A stretch of DNA of 64,000 nt from Chitinispirillaceae bacterium. Its GTDB lineage: Bacteria; Fibrobacterota; Chitinivibrionia; Chitinivibrionales; Chitinispirillaceae. The translations under genes and the position numbers were made by a program. Position 1 is the first letter of the stretch; each line of letters begins with the position of its first letter. The notes under the pieces are model-generated. The model did not search any database, was not told the origin of the DNA, and was given only the letters and a program-made list of their open reading frames with translations. Shown here one piece after another: positions 17,741 through 25,180 of this stretch. The stretch spans positions 1 to 64,000 of the forward strand of contig JAFGIN010000165.1 in NCBI GenBank assembly GCA_016929595.1, read 5' to 3'.

Positions 17741-18136
17741 ATGAAAGTTTTTCTTCATCATATTTACGAATACAAAAAGAGACTGCGCAGGATGGTATTG
17801 CATACTGCCCCGTCCGTATACAAAGAAAGAATTGCACAGAAACTCCGTACTCTTGACATCGGTTATCTAATAACTAAAGTTAATGAAAAAAAGATCAACG
17901 TCTTTTTCGGGGATACCGATTGCATACAGGTTATCCGCTCCTTTGGAGAACCGGACTTGTCAAAACTGACCGATGAGCAGGATTTCATTCTCGGAACACT
18001 TCTTGGATATGATATATCAGGACAATGTAAAAGATACATAAAAAGAAGGAATTCTTCGGATTCTGCAACTCCCGACAATGTTATTGAATTTCCTCTAAGT
18101 CAATCTTTGCCGGAGAATCTTAATGCATGTATTTAA
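17741..18136 (+). CDS. DUF2023 family protein
   Basis: 131 residues from the ATG at 17741 (GAAAGGTAATTGCA upstream), 20 bases after the receptor. The whole domain is present: MKVFLHHIYEYKKRLRRMVL, then KERIAQKLRTLDIGYLITKV, INVFFGDTDCIQVIRSFG and EEDFI-like DEQDFILGTLLGYDISGQC. DUF2023 (PF09633) is a compact alpha/beta domain of anaerobes, often near flavodoxin or iron-uptake genes, with no proven activity. The C-terminal 25 residues are a low-complexity tail that overlaps the next gene by 14 bases. Its place between a TonB receptor and a TtpC-type energiser supports a cytoplasmic role in metal acquisition. Confidence 0.9.
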   Translation: MKVFLHHIYEYKKRLRRMVLHTAPSVYKERIAQKLRTLDIGYLITKVNEKKINVFFGDTDCIQVIRSFGEPDLSKLTDEQDFILGTLLGYDISGQCKRYIKRRNSSDSATPDNVIEFPLSQSLPENLNACI

Positions 18137-18950
18137 AAAAGCTGTTATGTCGATACTGTTTTTTTTCATGATCGCAGGAACACCACTGGCTCATGACAAG
18201 ACTGAAGAAGTTAAAACGTTGAAAAGTGAAATTGCGGTCTATCAATCGAAAATTGATGAAACACGCAAGAATACTGATCTTATGAGGAGCAAAGCAACTG
18301 CGGACAGCCTGTCCTATGTGCGATATCTTCAGGAATCGCAGGAGCGCTCACGCAAGTTAGCTGCGGAACGGGACTCGCTTACTGTCCTTGCGGGATTTCT
18401 TCAGAACAAGCGTGACTCTCTGATCGCAGTAGCTGAAGCGTCTGCTCTTCTCATTGATTCGTACAAACGTCAGACTGGTACTGCGCTCGGAGAGCTCCGT
18501 GCTTCATGTCGCAACCTTACAGCACTTCTGGAACCATTTGCAGTGTTCAATATCAGTAAGCAGATCAGCGCGCTTCGGTTTCTTGATGGGGAGCTGTCAG
18601 CAGGAACGATTGAAGCAACTGAAGGGCTTGAGCGATACTGGCAGATTGTTTCACAGATAGAAAAATCTTCACAGAAGATTGAAATGTGGACCGCACCTTC
18701 CCCGGTCCGGTCAATCAAAGGTGAAGCCAGATTTCTCCGTCTTGGATTTGTCTGGCTTGCCTGCATTGATAACAGCAGTACACACGCACTGTTGTGGAAT
18801 CCAGCCTGCGGCGTCTGGGACTCTGTCAACCATGAAGAACAGGTTAACGCTATCAATAAAGCTGTTCAACTCTGCACCGGTATGGCAGCACCGCAGCTGG
18901 TTGCATTACCCGTATCTCTGAAAATTTTACCGAATAAAAAAGGCAATTAA
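18123..18950 (+). CDS. DUF3450 family periplasmic coiled-coil protein of the TonB system
   Basis: 275 residues. A signal peptide (about 1-24, ending near AHD) leads into a long coiled coil (about 25-115, heptads rich in K/E/S). The compact C-terminal domain contains YWQIVSQIEKSSQKIE and FLRLGFVWLACIDN, typical of DUF3450. In Vibrio-type TonB2 loci, a DUF3450 gene directly precedes ttpC-exbB-exbD-tonB, exactly the order here. It probably sits in the periplasm and bridges or regulates the energy-transducing complex. The ATG at 18123 overlaps the DUF2023 stop and has GGAG about 8 bases upstream. The next gene begins 2 bases after its stop. Confidence 0.9.
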   Translation: MHVFKKAVMSILFFFMIAGTPLAHDKTEEVKTLKSEIAVYQSKIDETRKNTDLMRSKATADSLSYVRYLQESQERSRKLAAERDSLTVLAGFLQNKRDSLIAVAEASALLIDSYKRQTGTALGELRASCRNLTALLEPFAVFNISKQISALRFLDGELSAGTIEATEGLERYWQIVSQIEKSSQKIEMWTAPSPVRSIKGEARFLRLGFVWLACIDNSSTHALLWNPACGVWDSVNHEEQVNAINKAVQLCTGMAAPQLVALPVSLKILPNKKGN

Positions 18951-18952
18951 CA

Positions 18953-20416
18953 ATGAAACTCTTGGTTTTAACGTTTTTGATTTTGCCGGTTACCCTTTTA
19001 GCGGCGAAATCTCAACAAAATCCTGAGCAACAGGCACTAATTAATGAACTTCAGCAGATTAAGACAAAATATGAATCTGGTCAGGCAAATTTGAGGAGGA
19101 TTACCGATAACAGGTGGACACAACGTCAGGAGCAGATCGATCGTAAGCAGCAAATCCAGCAATCCATTGAAAACACCCAGGCAGCGATTGAGAGGATATA
19201 TACCGAAGTTGCCCGTATCAGGGAGGAGATCCTTTTTCGTGATAACAATGTGACAACGATCAAATCCGAATCGGATAATGAAAAGGAAAGGTATCAGAAT
19301 ATCACAACGACCATTGAAGGGTTACTTCAGAAGGAGGAAGATGTTGCCCGTTCCGGATTTCCTGTAGGTCAGCAGGAACGCGCTCTGGAGATTCAGAATG
19401 CGCGCAGGGATATAAAAAATGCACGTGGATCAGCTGTCAGCAAGATCCGGATTTTACAGAAGTATATTACAGATATTATTACAGGGTTTACCACAACCAC
19501 GGTGAGCCGTGAAACCGTTGTGCTTCCGGACCATTCTCTTAATGAAATTCCGGTGGTTCGTCTGGGTTCTGTTCTGGCAATCGGGGCCAGCGACACCGGG
19601 GATGTTTTTTATCTGTGTAATACAGGCAATGTATTGTCTCCGTTTGAATGGGTAAAGATTACTGAACATAATGCAGCCGCAAATATTCAGGCTTCGCTTC
19701 CCCGGTGGCTCGCAGACAGTACACTAAGTGGAAGTCTGTTTGTTGATGTTCTTCAGAACTCTTTTTCCAGTGATCTGATCGGGATCGGGAAGAAGACATG
19801 GCAGGAAAAAGTAGTATCATTTGTCCGTTCCGGGGGCGTTGTAATGTACCCGCTGGGATTGATTTGTCTATGGGCGCTGGTTCTTCTGTTAAACCGTCTT
19901 TTTGTCTATTCGGCATCTCACTCGCGTGGTAACCGTTTTATCGATCAGGCTATCGAATTTCTGAATCAGAAAAAATTCATTGATGCGGAGAGATTTGCAG
20001 GGCGTTCAAGGGGGGTACTCGCACGGATTCTGATCACCTGTCTGGATCATTCAAGATGGAAACGTCCGGCAGCTGAAAAAGCGGTAAAAGAGCTGCTGCT
20101 TGCCGAAGTTCCGGCTCTTGACAAACATCTCGATACGCTTGCAGTACTTGCAGGCGCGGCACCTCTCCTGGGGCTTCTTGGTACCGTTACCGGAATGATC
20201 GGTATGTTTGAGTCAATCACCCGGTTCGGAACAGGTGATCCAAAACTTATGGCCGGTGGAATATCTGAGGCTCTCGTTACCACTGAAGTTGGCCTTGCAA
20301 TAGCTATTCCACTCCTTCTGATTCACAACTTTCTGCGTAATCGAAGAAACCATATTCAGGCTGATATGGAGATGTACGCGATGAGGATTTTTAACCGGCT
20401 CTGGCCTGAGGAGTGA
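18953..20416 (+). CDS. TtpC-like MotA/TolQ/ExbB proton channel with long periplasmic coiled coil
   Basis: 487 residues. The signal peptide (about 1-18) is followed by a coiled coil (about 20-165, Q/K/E rich) matching TtpC of Vibrio TonB2 systems. A domain follows with RLGSVLAIGASDTGDVFYL. The first membrane helix (VVMYPLGLICLWALVLLL, about 293-310) precedes the MotA/TolQ/ExbB domain at about 330-480. Two further helices are LAVLAGAAPLLGLLGTVTGMI and EALVTTEVGLAIAIPLLL, with the GLLGTVTGM motif that lines the proton path. It should form part of the inner-membrane motor for TonB. It overlaps the following ExbB gene region closely. Confidence 0.93.
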   Translation: MKLLVLTFLILPVTLLAAKSQQNPEQQALINELQQIKTKYESGQANLRRITDNRWTQRQEQIDRKQQIQQSIENTQAAIERIYTEVARIREEILFRDNNVTTIKSESDNEKERYQNITTTIEGLLQKEEDVARSGFPVGQQERALEIQNARRDIKNARGSAVSKIRILQKYITDIITGFTTTTVSRETVVLPDHSLNEIPVVRLGSVLAIGASDTGDVFYLCNTGNVLSPFEWVKITEHNAAANIQASLPRWLADSTLSGSLFVDVLQNSFSSDLIGIGKKTWQEKVVSFVRSGGVVMYPLGLICLWALVLLLNRLFVYSASHSRGNRFIDQAIEFLNQKKFIDAERFAGRSRGVLARILITCLDHSRWKRPAAEKAVKELLLAEVPALDKHLDTLAVLAGAAPLLGLLGTVTGMIGMFESITRFGTGDPKLMAGGISEALVTTEVGLAIAIPLLLIHNFLRNRRNHIQADMEMYAMRIFNRLWPEE

Positions 20417-20421
20417 GGCAT

Positions 20422-21003
20422 ATGTACAAAATCTATGATTATTATGCTTCAAACGGAGGATTTATCAATGGTGCCATTTTCATTGTGGCAGTTTCCGTAT
20501 TGTATATCGGACTTGGAAAGCTTATTCAGTTCAGAAGTATTGCGAAAAAAACATCATTCTGCGAAGTTGACGGTACGGTGCCCCGTTGCTATTGCATTCT
20601 CCATGAACTATTCTTCTGCAAAGAACAGCACTCTCCCTCATTTTATAAAAATGCGTTTCGGGAAAAACTTCTTCAGGTAGTTCCACGACTCGAATCCGGA
20701 CTTGATACTATGGCGACTCTCATCCAGACAGCTCCCTACCTTGGTCTCTTTGGAACCGTAGCCGGTATGATAGAGACATTTTCTCTTATCACTACTTATG
20801 GAACAGCAAATCCAGTCATTCTGACCGAAGGAATTACCGTTTCTCTTTTAACGACACAGGCAGGATTACTGGTCGCATTTCCCTGCATGCTTTTTCATAA
20901 CTTTCTTGCGAATAAAAAGGATGCATTGCTCTATGATATTCTGGCGCAGGGTGAAGCGATGATTTCACGGGCAGGAAAAGAGAATGGAGATTATGATGTT
21001 TGA
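20422..21003 (+). CDS. exbB: ExbB-like MotA/TolQ/ExbB proton channel
   Basis: 193 residues from the ATG at 20422, which has GAGGAG about 8 bases before it; a GTG at 20413 overlapping the previous stop is the alternative. The first helix is GAIFIVAVSVLYIGLGKLI (about 16-34). The signature segment TMATLIQTAPYLGLFGTVAGMI (about 95-116) and TEGITVSLLTTQAGLLVAFP (about 133-152) give the other two helices and the conserved polar residues. It is shorter than TtpC and lacks the coiled coil, so it is the classical ExbB partner. Expected to form a pentamer with the ExbD product. It overlaps exbD by 8 bases. Confidence 0.92.
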   Translation: MYKIYDYYASNGGFINGAIFIVAVSVLYIGLGKLIQFRSIAKKTSFCEVDGTVPRCYCILHELFFCKEQHSPSFYKNAFREKLLQVVPRLESGLDTMATLIQTAPYLGLFGTVAGMIETFSLITTYGTANPVILTEGITVSLLTTQAGLLVAFPCMLFHNFLANKKDALLYDILAQGEAMISRAGKENGDYDV

Positions 21004-21406
21004 TGATTACGGTCTGATCGGCAGAAAGAGCGCTTCAGCAGAAGTCAATATGGGTCCGTTACTGGACATGGTATTCATTCTCCTTATCTTTTTTGTCATT
21101 ACGACAAATTTCAACCGGGAAACAGGTGTTGATGTCACCAAACCAACATCACAGAGCGCTGTTTCTCTCGGACAGAAGACTATTCTGATAGGCATCTCCC
21201 GTGAAGGAACACTTCATATACATGGCCGGCAGGTTACACCGGAAGGGTTGACCGGAGTTCTGACACGTGAGATTCAGCAGCGTCCAGATGCACAGGTAGT
21301 TATAGTCGGTGACGAAGGCTCCACACTTGGGCGGTCGGTTGAAGTAATGGACATATGCACCCGTGCCGGTGTATCAAAGGTTTCAGTTTCAGCGGAGCAG
21401 AAATAA
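20996..21406 (+). CDS. exbD: ExbD-type biopolymer transport protein
   Basis: 136 residues from the ATG at 20996, selected because GGAG at 20986-20989 then has 6-base spacing; ATGs at 20984 and 20993 are also in frame. A short cytoplasmic tail precedes the single helix LDMVFILLIFFVITTNF, whose first aspartate (about residue 22) is the conserved proton-carrying residue of ExbD/TolR/MotB. The periplasmic domain has the family pattern GTLHIHGRQVTPEGL and QVVIVGDEGSTLGRSVEVMD. It works with ExbB/TtpC to turn proton flow into TonB motion. Confidence 0.93.
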   Translation: MFDDYGLIGRKSASAEVNMGPLLDMVFILLIFFVITTNFNRETGVDVTKPTSQSAVSLGQKTILIGISREGTLHIHGRQVTPEGLTGVLTREIQQRPDAQVVIVGDEGSTLGRSVEVMDICTRAGVSKVSVSAEQK

Positions 21407-21411
21407 TATAT

Positions 21412-22071
21412 ATGATGTTCGATTCCGAGAAAATTAACGAAACTTTGTTCAGACAGGGGATGCGGATTGTACGGCTGCTGCTTTCTTTTGGGGCAGCTGC
21501 GGTGCTTTTTGCGATTCTTCCGTTTACCCGCACTATTATTACTATGGCCAAAGGTGAACAGACTCCAAAACATGGACCTGTTCTGGTGATGCAGCAGATG
21601 CCAAAAAAGAAAGAGCCTTCCCTGAAAAATCAGCATCCGATCCGTTCCATGGCATCCAGGACTTCTGCTGACAGGAGCAGTCGCAGCATGGGCTTGTCGA
21701 CAAGATTTGCACCGGATCTGAGCGTAGGTTCCTCAGGAGACGGTGTCGGACTGACAGGAGGATCCGGCGGAGGTGATGCTGTCTTCGATGAAAACAGCGT
21801 TGACGAACCACCCAAACCGGTTTCACGTGAACCGGTTGAATATCCGCGTAGAGCAAGAGACGCGGGCATTGAGGGTACCGTTTCACTGATTCTTGTGATC
21901 GACAGAAATGGAAAAGTTCTCACTATCACCATAGAATCATCGCCAAGCCCCCTTTTCAACAGAGCAGTCGAACAGACGGTGAGCAGGTGGAAGTTCACTC
22001 CCGCAAAAAACCAGGGAGTTCCCGTACAGGTGCGAATGCGCCAGAATATAACATTCAAACTGGATTCCTGA
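21412..22071 (+). CDS. tonB: TonB family energy transducer
   Basis: 219 residues from ATG-ATG at 21412. One N-terminal membrane helix (IVRLLLSFGAAAVLFAIL, about 16-33) anchors it in the inner membrane. The periplasmic linker is not proline-rich as in E. coli TonB but serine/glycine-rich (SSGDGVGLTGGSGGGD). The C-terminal domain carries the family hallmarks EYPRRARDAGIEGTVSLILV and NRAVEQTVSRWKFTPA, ending in VRMRQNITFKL. It should contact the TonB box of the receptor encoded at the head of the operon. It begins 5 bases after exbD and ends 1 base before the TPR gene. Confidence 0.93.
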   Translation: MMFDSEKINETLFRQGMRIVRLLLSFGAAAVLFAILPFTRTIITMAKGEQTPKHGPVLVMQQMPKKKEPSLKNQHPIRSMASRTSADRSSRSMGLSTRFAPDLSVGSSGDGVGLTGGSGGGDAVFDENSVDEPPKPVSREPVEYPRRARDAGIEGTVSLILVIDRNGKVLTITIESSPSPLFNRAVEQTVSRWKFTPAKNQGVPVQVRMRQNITFKLDS

Positions 22072-22072
22072 T

Positions 22073-23242
22073 ATGAAAGCAAGAATTTTACTACAGTCTG
22101 CTGAAACAAAAATACTGGTGGCATTCCAAAAAGGTCACAAATTTTGCGATCTCCATCCCATCCATCCTTCGTTAACGTGGGAAGGTGCCGAAAGGGGAGG
22201 GGAAAACGCTTGTAAGGCGATAAATACAATATCTGTAACATGTTCAGTATTGCCACTGGGACAGTTTTTATCCCATATAATTACCTTGTTTATACTAATC
22301 GTTTTCAATACGAATGGAACATCATACCTTGAGGAAGGAAACCAGTTATACCGTGACGGTAACTATGAAAAAGCAGTTACTTCATTTCACAAGGCAATCA
22401 GCAACAATGAAAATGCTGCTTTATCTTGGTTCAATCTCGGTAACGCACTCTACCAGACGGGAAAAATACAAAAATCGATATCGTGCTATGAATCAGCAGT
22501 CGAATACGCTCCTGATTTCATGAAAGGCTGGCAGAACCTTGGAATCCTCTACTATGAGCTTCAGGATTATGGAGCGTGCATTTCCGCGCTTGAACATATT
22601 CTTGCACATGATAGCGCAAACAGCATGGTGTATTCACTGCTTGCCGCATCACACAAAGCGCTGGAGCACTACAGCAGTGCAACACTTTACCTTGAAAAGG
22701 TACTTGAAAAAGATAGCACATTCGTTGATGCAATACTTATGCTCTATGATATTTCCCGTTCGACAGGTGATATCACTGAAGCGCTTTCCTGGCTGTCGCG
22801 GTATCCACCGGATGGATCACGCTACAATGATATCCTTCTTATTACCGGTGAATTAAAACTTGAACAGGGAGACACAACAGGTGCGCTGGCTTTATTCCGA
22901 CAGTTTACACGCCAGTCACCCGGAACAATGCGCGGATGGATCGAACTGGTGAATATACTGCACGGAATGAACGCGCATTATGCGGCTGTCAGTGAAGCTC
23001 TGGAGGCAGTTGAGCATCATCAGTCATTTACCGAACTGGCACAACTTGGCGGACGCATTGCTTTTGAGGCTGGTTATTATGACAAAGCAGAATATTTCTT
23101 TTCTGTACTCTATAAAAACAGACATCCCGATGGCGTGGTCGGACTTGGGAATCTTTACAATATTTACACTCGTCAGGGCGAACCGAACAGTATTTCAAGA
23201 ACAACAGCATTATTAAATGGAGGTAGTAATGGAAAAAAGTAA
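22073..23242 (+). CDS. TPR-repeat periplasmic protein of the TonB operon, with a repeat element near its start
   Basis: 389 residues from the ATG at 22073. From about residue 80 it is a hydrophobic signal-like segment (HIITLFILIVFNTNG) followed by tandem tetratricopeptide repeats, e.g. YLEEGNQLYRDGNYEKAVTS, AALSWFNLGNALYQTGKI and GWQNLGILYYELQDYGACI. A TPR protein commonly closes DUF3450-ttpC-exbB-exbD-tonB loci. Residues about 27-45 are encoded by copy D of the dispersed palindromic repeat (22152-22204), so the leader seems to have been interrupted. If translation starts at the first ATG, the signal segment sits about 65 residues in, which is abnormal. A TTG near 22252 would give a normal leader. 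Confidence 0.85.
   Translation: MKARILLQSAETKILVAFQKGHKFCDLHPIHPSLTWEGAERGGENACKAINTISVTCSVLPLGQFLSHIITLFILIVFNTNGTSYLEEGNQLYRDGNYEKAVTSFHKAISNNENAALSWFNLGNALYQTGKIQKSISCYESAVEYAPDFMKGWQNLGILYYELQDYGACISALEHILAHDSANSMVYSLLAASHKALEHYSSATLYLEKVLEKDSTFVDAILMLYDISRSTGDITEALSWLSRYPPDGSRYNDILLITGELKLEQGDTTGALALFRQFTRQSPGTMRGWIELVNILHGMNAHYAAVSEALEAVEHHQSFTELAQLGGRIAFEAGYYDKAEYFFSVLYKNRHPDGVVGLGNLYNIYTRQGEPNSISRTTALLNGGSNGKK
22152..22204 (+). repeat. Dispersed repeat, copy D (short), inside the TPR gene
   Basis: CATCCTTCGTTAACGTGGGAAG then GTGCCGAAAGGGGAGGGG (written here in two parts of under 23 and 18 bases) matches the core of copies A-C with several changes and a shortened C/G palindrome. It lies in the 5' part of the TPR reading frame and keeps that frame open. 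Confidence 0.65.
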
Positions 23243-23390
23243 TGACACAATTCAATTAACACAGGTAGATTCAAGAACACAAAAGGAAATAATCGATTCA
23301 ATTAAAAGTGTTTCCTACGGTGAAGTTGTAATAACGGTTCATGATAAACGTGTCGTGCAGATTGAGAAGAAAGAGAAGAAACGATTGTAA
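23229..23390 (+). CDS. YezD family small protein (DUF2292)
   Basis: 53 residues. The ATG at 23229 overlaps the end of the TPR gene by 14 bases and has TGGAGG directly upstream. The body matches YezD/DUF2292: EIIDSIKSVSYGEVVITVHD then KRVVQIEKKEKKRL, i.e. one helix followed by a beta hairpin and a basic tail. The family is small, cytoplasmic and of unknown function; it is often found near sulfur or metal uptake genes. Position at the end of this TonB operon suggests it is cotranscribed with the metal-uptake genes. Confidence 0.85.
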   Translation: MEKSNDTIQLTQVDSRTQKEIIDSIKSVSYGEVVITVHDKRVVQIEKKEKKRL

Positions 23391-23531
23391 TTACAGGAAT
23401 TGAAAAATTATTTTCTCGTTTCAGGAATTTCAATTACACTCAATGTAACACTCTGTTCCATGAGTTTTTCGGGCTATTCCGGCAATACTAAGGTTTTGTT
23501 ATTAAAATAGCACAAAAGGAAGGTTGTAAAA

Positions 23532-24137
23532 TTGAATAAATGTAATTACGGGCACCTGAAGGAAACATGTGATGTTCACCAAAAAGGTTCAAGCAGTTAT
23601 TTTATGCATGACAATAATAGACTATTTCAGTCAATTGGGCTGAAAGAAGGCTTTTCAATCCTTGACCTTGGATGTGGACCGGGTGATTATTCGATTGAAG
23701 CAGCAGCGAGAATCGGGCCATCCGGAACAGTATATGCAATGGACAAGGAACAGGAGCTTCTTGACCATGTAAAAGAACGATCAAAAAACGAAAACCTCCA
23801 TAACATTAAAACCATCACAGGAAGTATCGCTGAGCATTTGCCGCTTGAGAATGAGAGTATCGATGTGTGCCTGGCAGTGACAGTATTACATATTCCCGGT
23901 GTTTCAGAAAAAAAAGTGCACATTTTTTCTGAGGTAATGAGAGTTCTTAAAAGTGGCGGTAAACTATTCACAATTGATGTGAAAAAGGAGGACTCATCAT
24001 TCGGTCCACCAATGTATATGAGATTATCTCCTGATGATATTGAATCGGCAGCAAGAAATGCCGGTTTACATAATACAGTTATCGATGATCTGGGATATTG
24101 TTTTTTAATGTGTTTTCAAAAGGGGGTACATCCTTAA
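23532..24137 (+). CDS. Class I SAM-dependent methyltransferase
   Basis: 201 residues starting at TTG 23532, which has AAGGAAGG at good spacing; no upstream ATG fits. Motif I is FSILDLGCGPGDYSIEAAAR (about 38-57), motif post-I is GTVYAMDKEQELLD, and a later motif is GSIAEHLPLENESIDVCLAV. It is a Methyltransf_11/25-like soluble enzyme. An N-terminal cysteine/histidine set (CNYGHLKETCDVHQKG) is unusual and may bind metal. It follows the TonB operon after 141 bases in the same direction and could be under separate control. Arsenite- or small-molecule-methylating enzymes look similar; the substrate is unknown. Confidence 0.85.
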   Translation: MNKCNYGHLKETCDVHQKGSSSYFMHDNNRLFQSIGLKEGFSILDLGCGPGDYSIEAAARIGPSGTVYAMDKEQELLDHVKERSKNENLHNIKTITGSIAEHLPLENESIDVCLAVTVLHIPGVSEKKVHIFSEVMRVLKSGGKLFTIDVKKEDSSFGPPMYMRLSPDDIESAARNAGLHNTVIDDLGYCFLMCFQKGVHP

Positions 24138-24363
24138 ATGGTCCAATAGAAATAAATATGCATTCTCAAAAACTTGACCGAAACCAACTCGATTCGCTGA
24201 AGTACATCTAATGGTTAAAAACTCGTTTGTTACGTGACAAACTGTTGAGGTGAACCGGTGTTTGTGTAAATCCCTATATAATCGAAAATTTAAAGGCACT
24301 GTAACTGACCGGTATTCCGGAAGTCAGTCCTGAAGTCAATTTATACCATAATCATTACAACAG

Positions 24364-24411
24364 AAAAGCCGACTGGATCACCAGAGGAACTGGAAATCCG
24401 GTCGGCTTTTT
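24364..24411 (+). terminator. Conserved hairpin with U-tract, copy 1 (terminator or attenuator)
   Basis: Stem GCCGACTGGA/TCCGGTCGGC (10 pairs, one wobble), then TTTTT. The loop contains CACCAGAGGAA, shared exactly with a second copy at 30940-30985. It lies about 36 bases before the small gene at 24448, further than needed for the gene upstream (24137), so it may act as a 5'-leader element. The rest of the 24138-24447 gap shows nothing. Confidence 0.75.
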
Positions 24412-24447
24412 CATTTTTATGTTTACAAATAGAAGGAGTGGAACCAA

Positions 24448-24579
24448 ATGAACGTACGAAACATCGTATGCTGTACCGGTATTGTTTTAATGGCACTGCC
24501 GGGTGCTGCAGATGTGCAGCGGGATTCAACAAAAGCGGAAAAAAAGTGGGTTGAGATCGTGAAACCGGAGCTGGTATAA
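24448..24579 (+). CDS. 43-residue putative secreted peptide
   Basis: ATG at 24448 with AGAAGGAGTGGAACCAA upstream, a strong ribosome binding site. The product is MNVRNIVCCTGIVLMALPG followed by AADVQRDSTKAEKKWVEIV: a signal peptide (cleavage after a GAA-like site) or membrane anchor and a 20-residue charged tail. Its stop overlaps the next start as TAATG, so the two genes are translationally coupled. No family recognised. The strong start and coupling argue that it is real. Confidence 0.6.
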   Translation: MNVRNIVCCTGIVLMALPGAADVQRDSTKAEKKWVEIVKPELV

Positions 24580-25013
24580 TGTGCGGAGAGATCCCGTCAA
24601 ATCTGAACCGGATTCTTTACAAGAACAGTGATACTGCATATGTCGCTTTGCAGGGGAAAGACCTCATTCTCCTGCAATTTGGTAAAATAGGCCTGACCCT
24701 TTCAGCTGAAGAGATACGTCTGTTTGCCACAATGATGAAAAAAACGGAAAGCGCACTTCATGATAGCTCCAGAGTCGATCCGGTCATTGCATTTGTTGGA
24801 ATCGGGGAAGTCCAGGAGTTCAGCGAAGAGTTTTTTCTTGTGCGTTTTTTCAATGTCCCCTTTTCAATTTGTAAGAAAATGCTGCTGGTGCTTATAGAAT
24901 TGTGTATTGCTGCAGGAGACTATCTTGAGAGATCAGATTCGAAAAAGAGGACTTCCCCTGTTGATCCTGATAGTATAGATTTTCTTGAGACTATCAGGGC
25001 AATTAATAACTGA
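24579..25013 (+). CDS. Hypothetical cytoplasmic protein coupled to the small peptide gene
   Basis: 144 residues. The ATG at 24579 overlaps the preceding TAA. It looks like a mixed alpha/beta soluble protein: DTAYVALQGKDLILLQFGKI and LTLSAEEIRLFATMMKKTES, then VDPVIAFVGIGEVQEFSEEF and a helical end (CKKMLLVLIELCIAAGDYLE). There is no signal peptide and no recognised family. The sequence GKDLILLQFGKIGLTLSAEE resembles the layout of small regulatory or chaperone-like domains, but I do not assign one. It has no neighbour of known function within 150 bases. Confidence 0.6.
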   Translation: MCGEIPSNLNRILYKNSDTAYVALQGKDLILLQFGKIGLTLSAEEIRLFATMMKKTESALHDSSRVDPVIAFVGIGEVQEFSEEFFLVRFFNVPFSICKKMLLVLIELCIAAGDYLERSDSKKRTSPVDPDSIDFLETIRAINN

Positions 25014-25180
25014 CTGGAATTTTCTGAATGACCATGATCTTTATTTATCACTGTAAAACTATTATATTAAGTTTATATTAGCTGATAATTTATGGGATTA
25101 AACAATTGTCAGCAGAAGTTGTTTTTATCTAATGAGTTTTTGGTTATAGAACAGTCTTTTTTTGCAATTTAAGAGGAACT

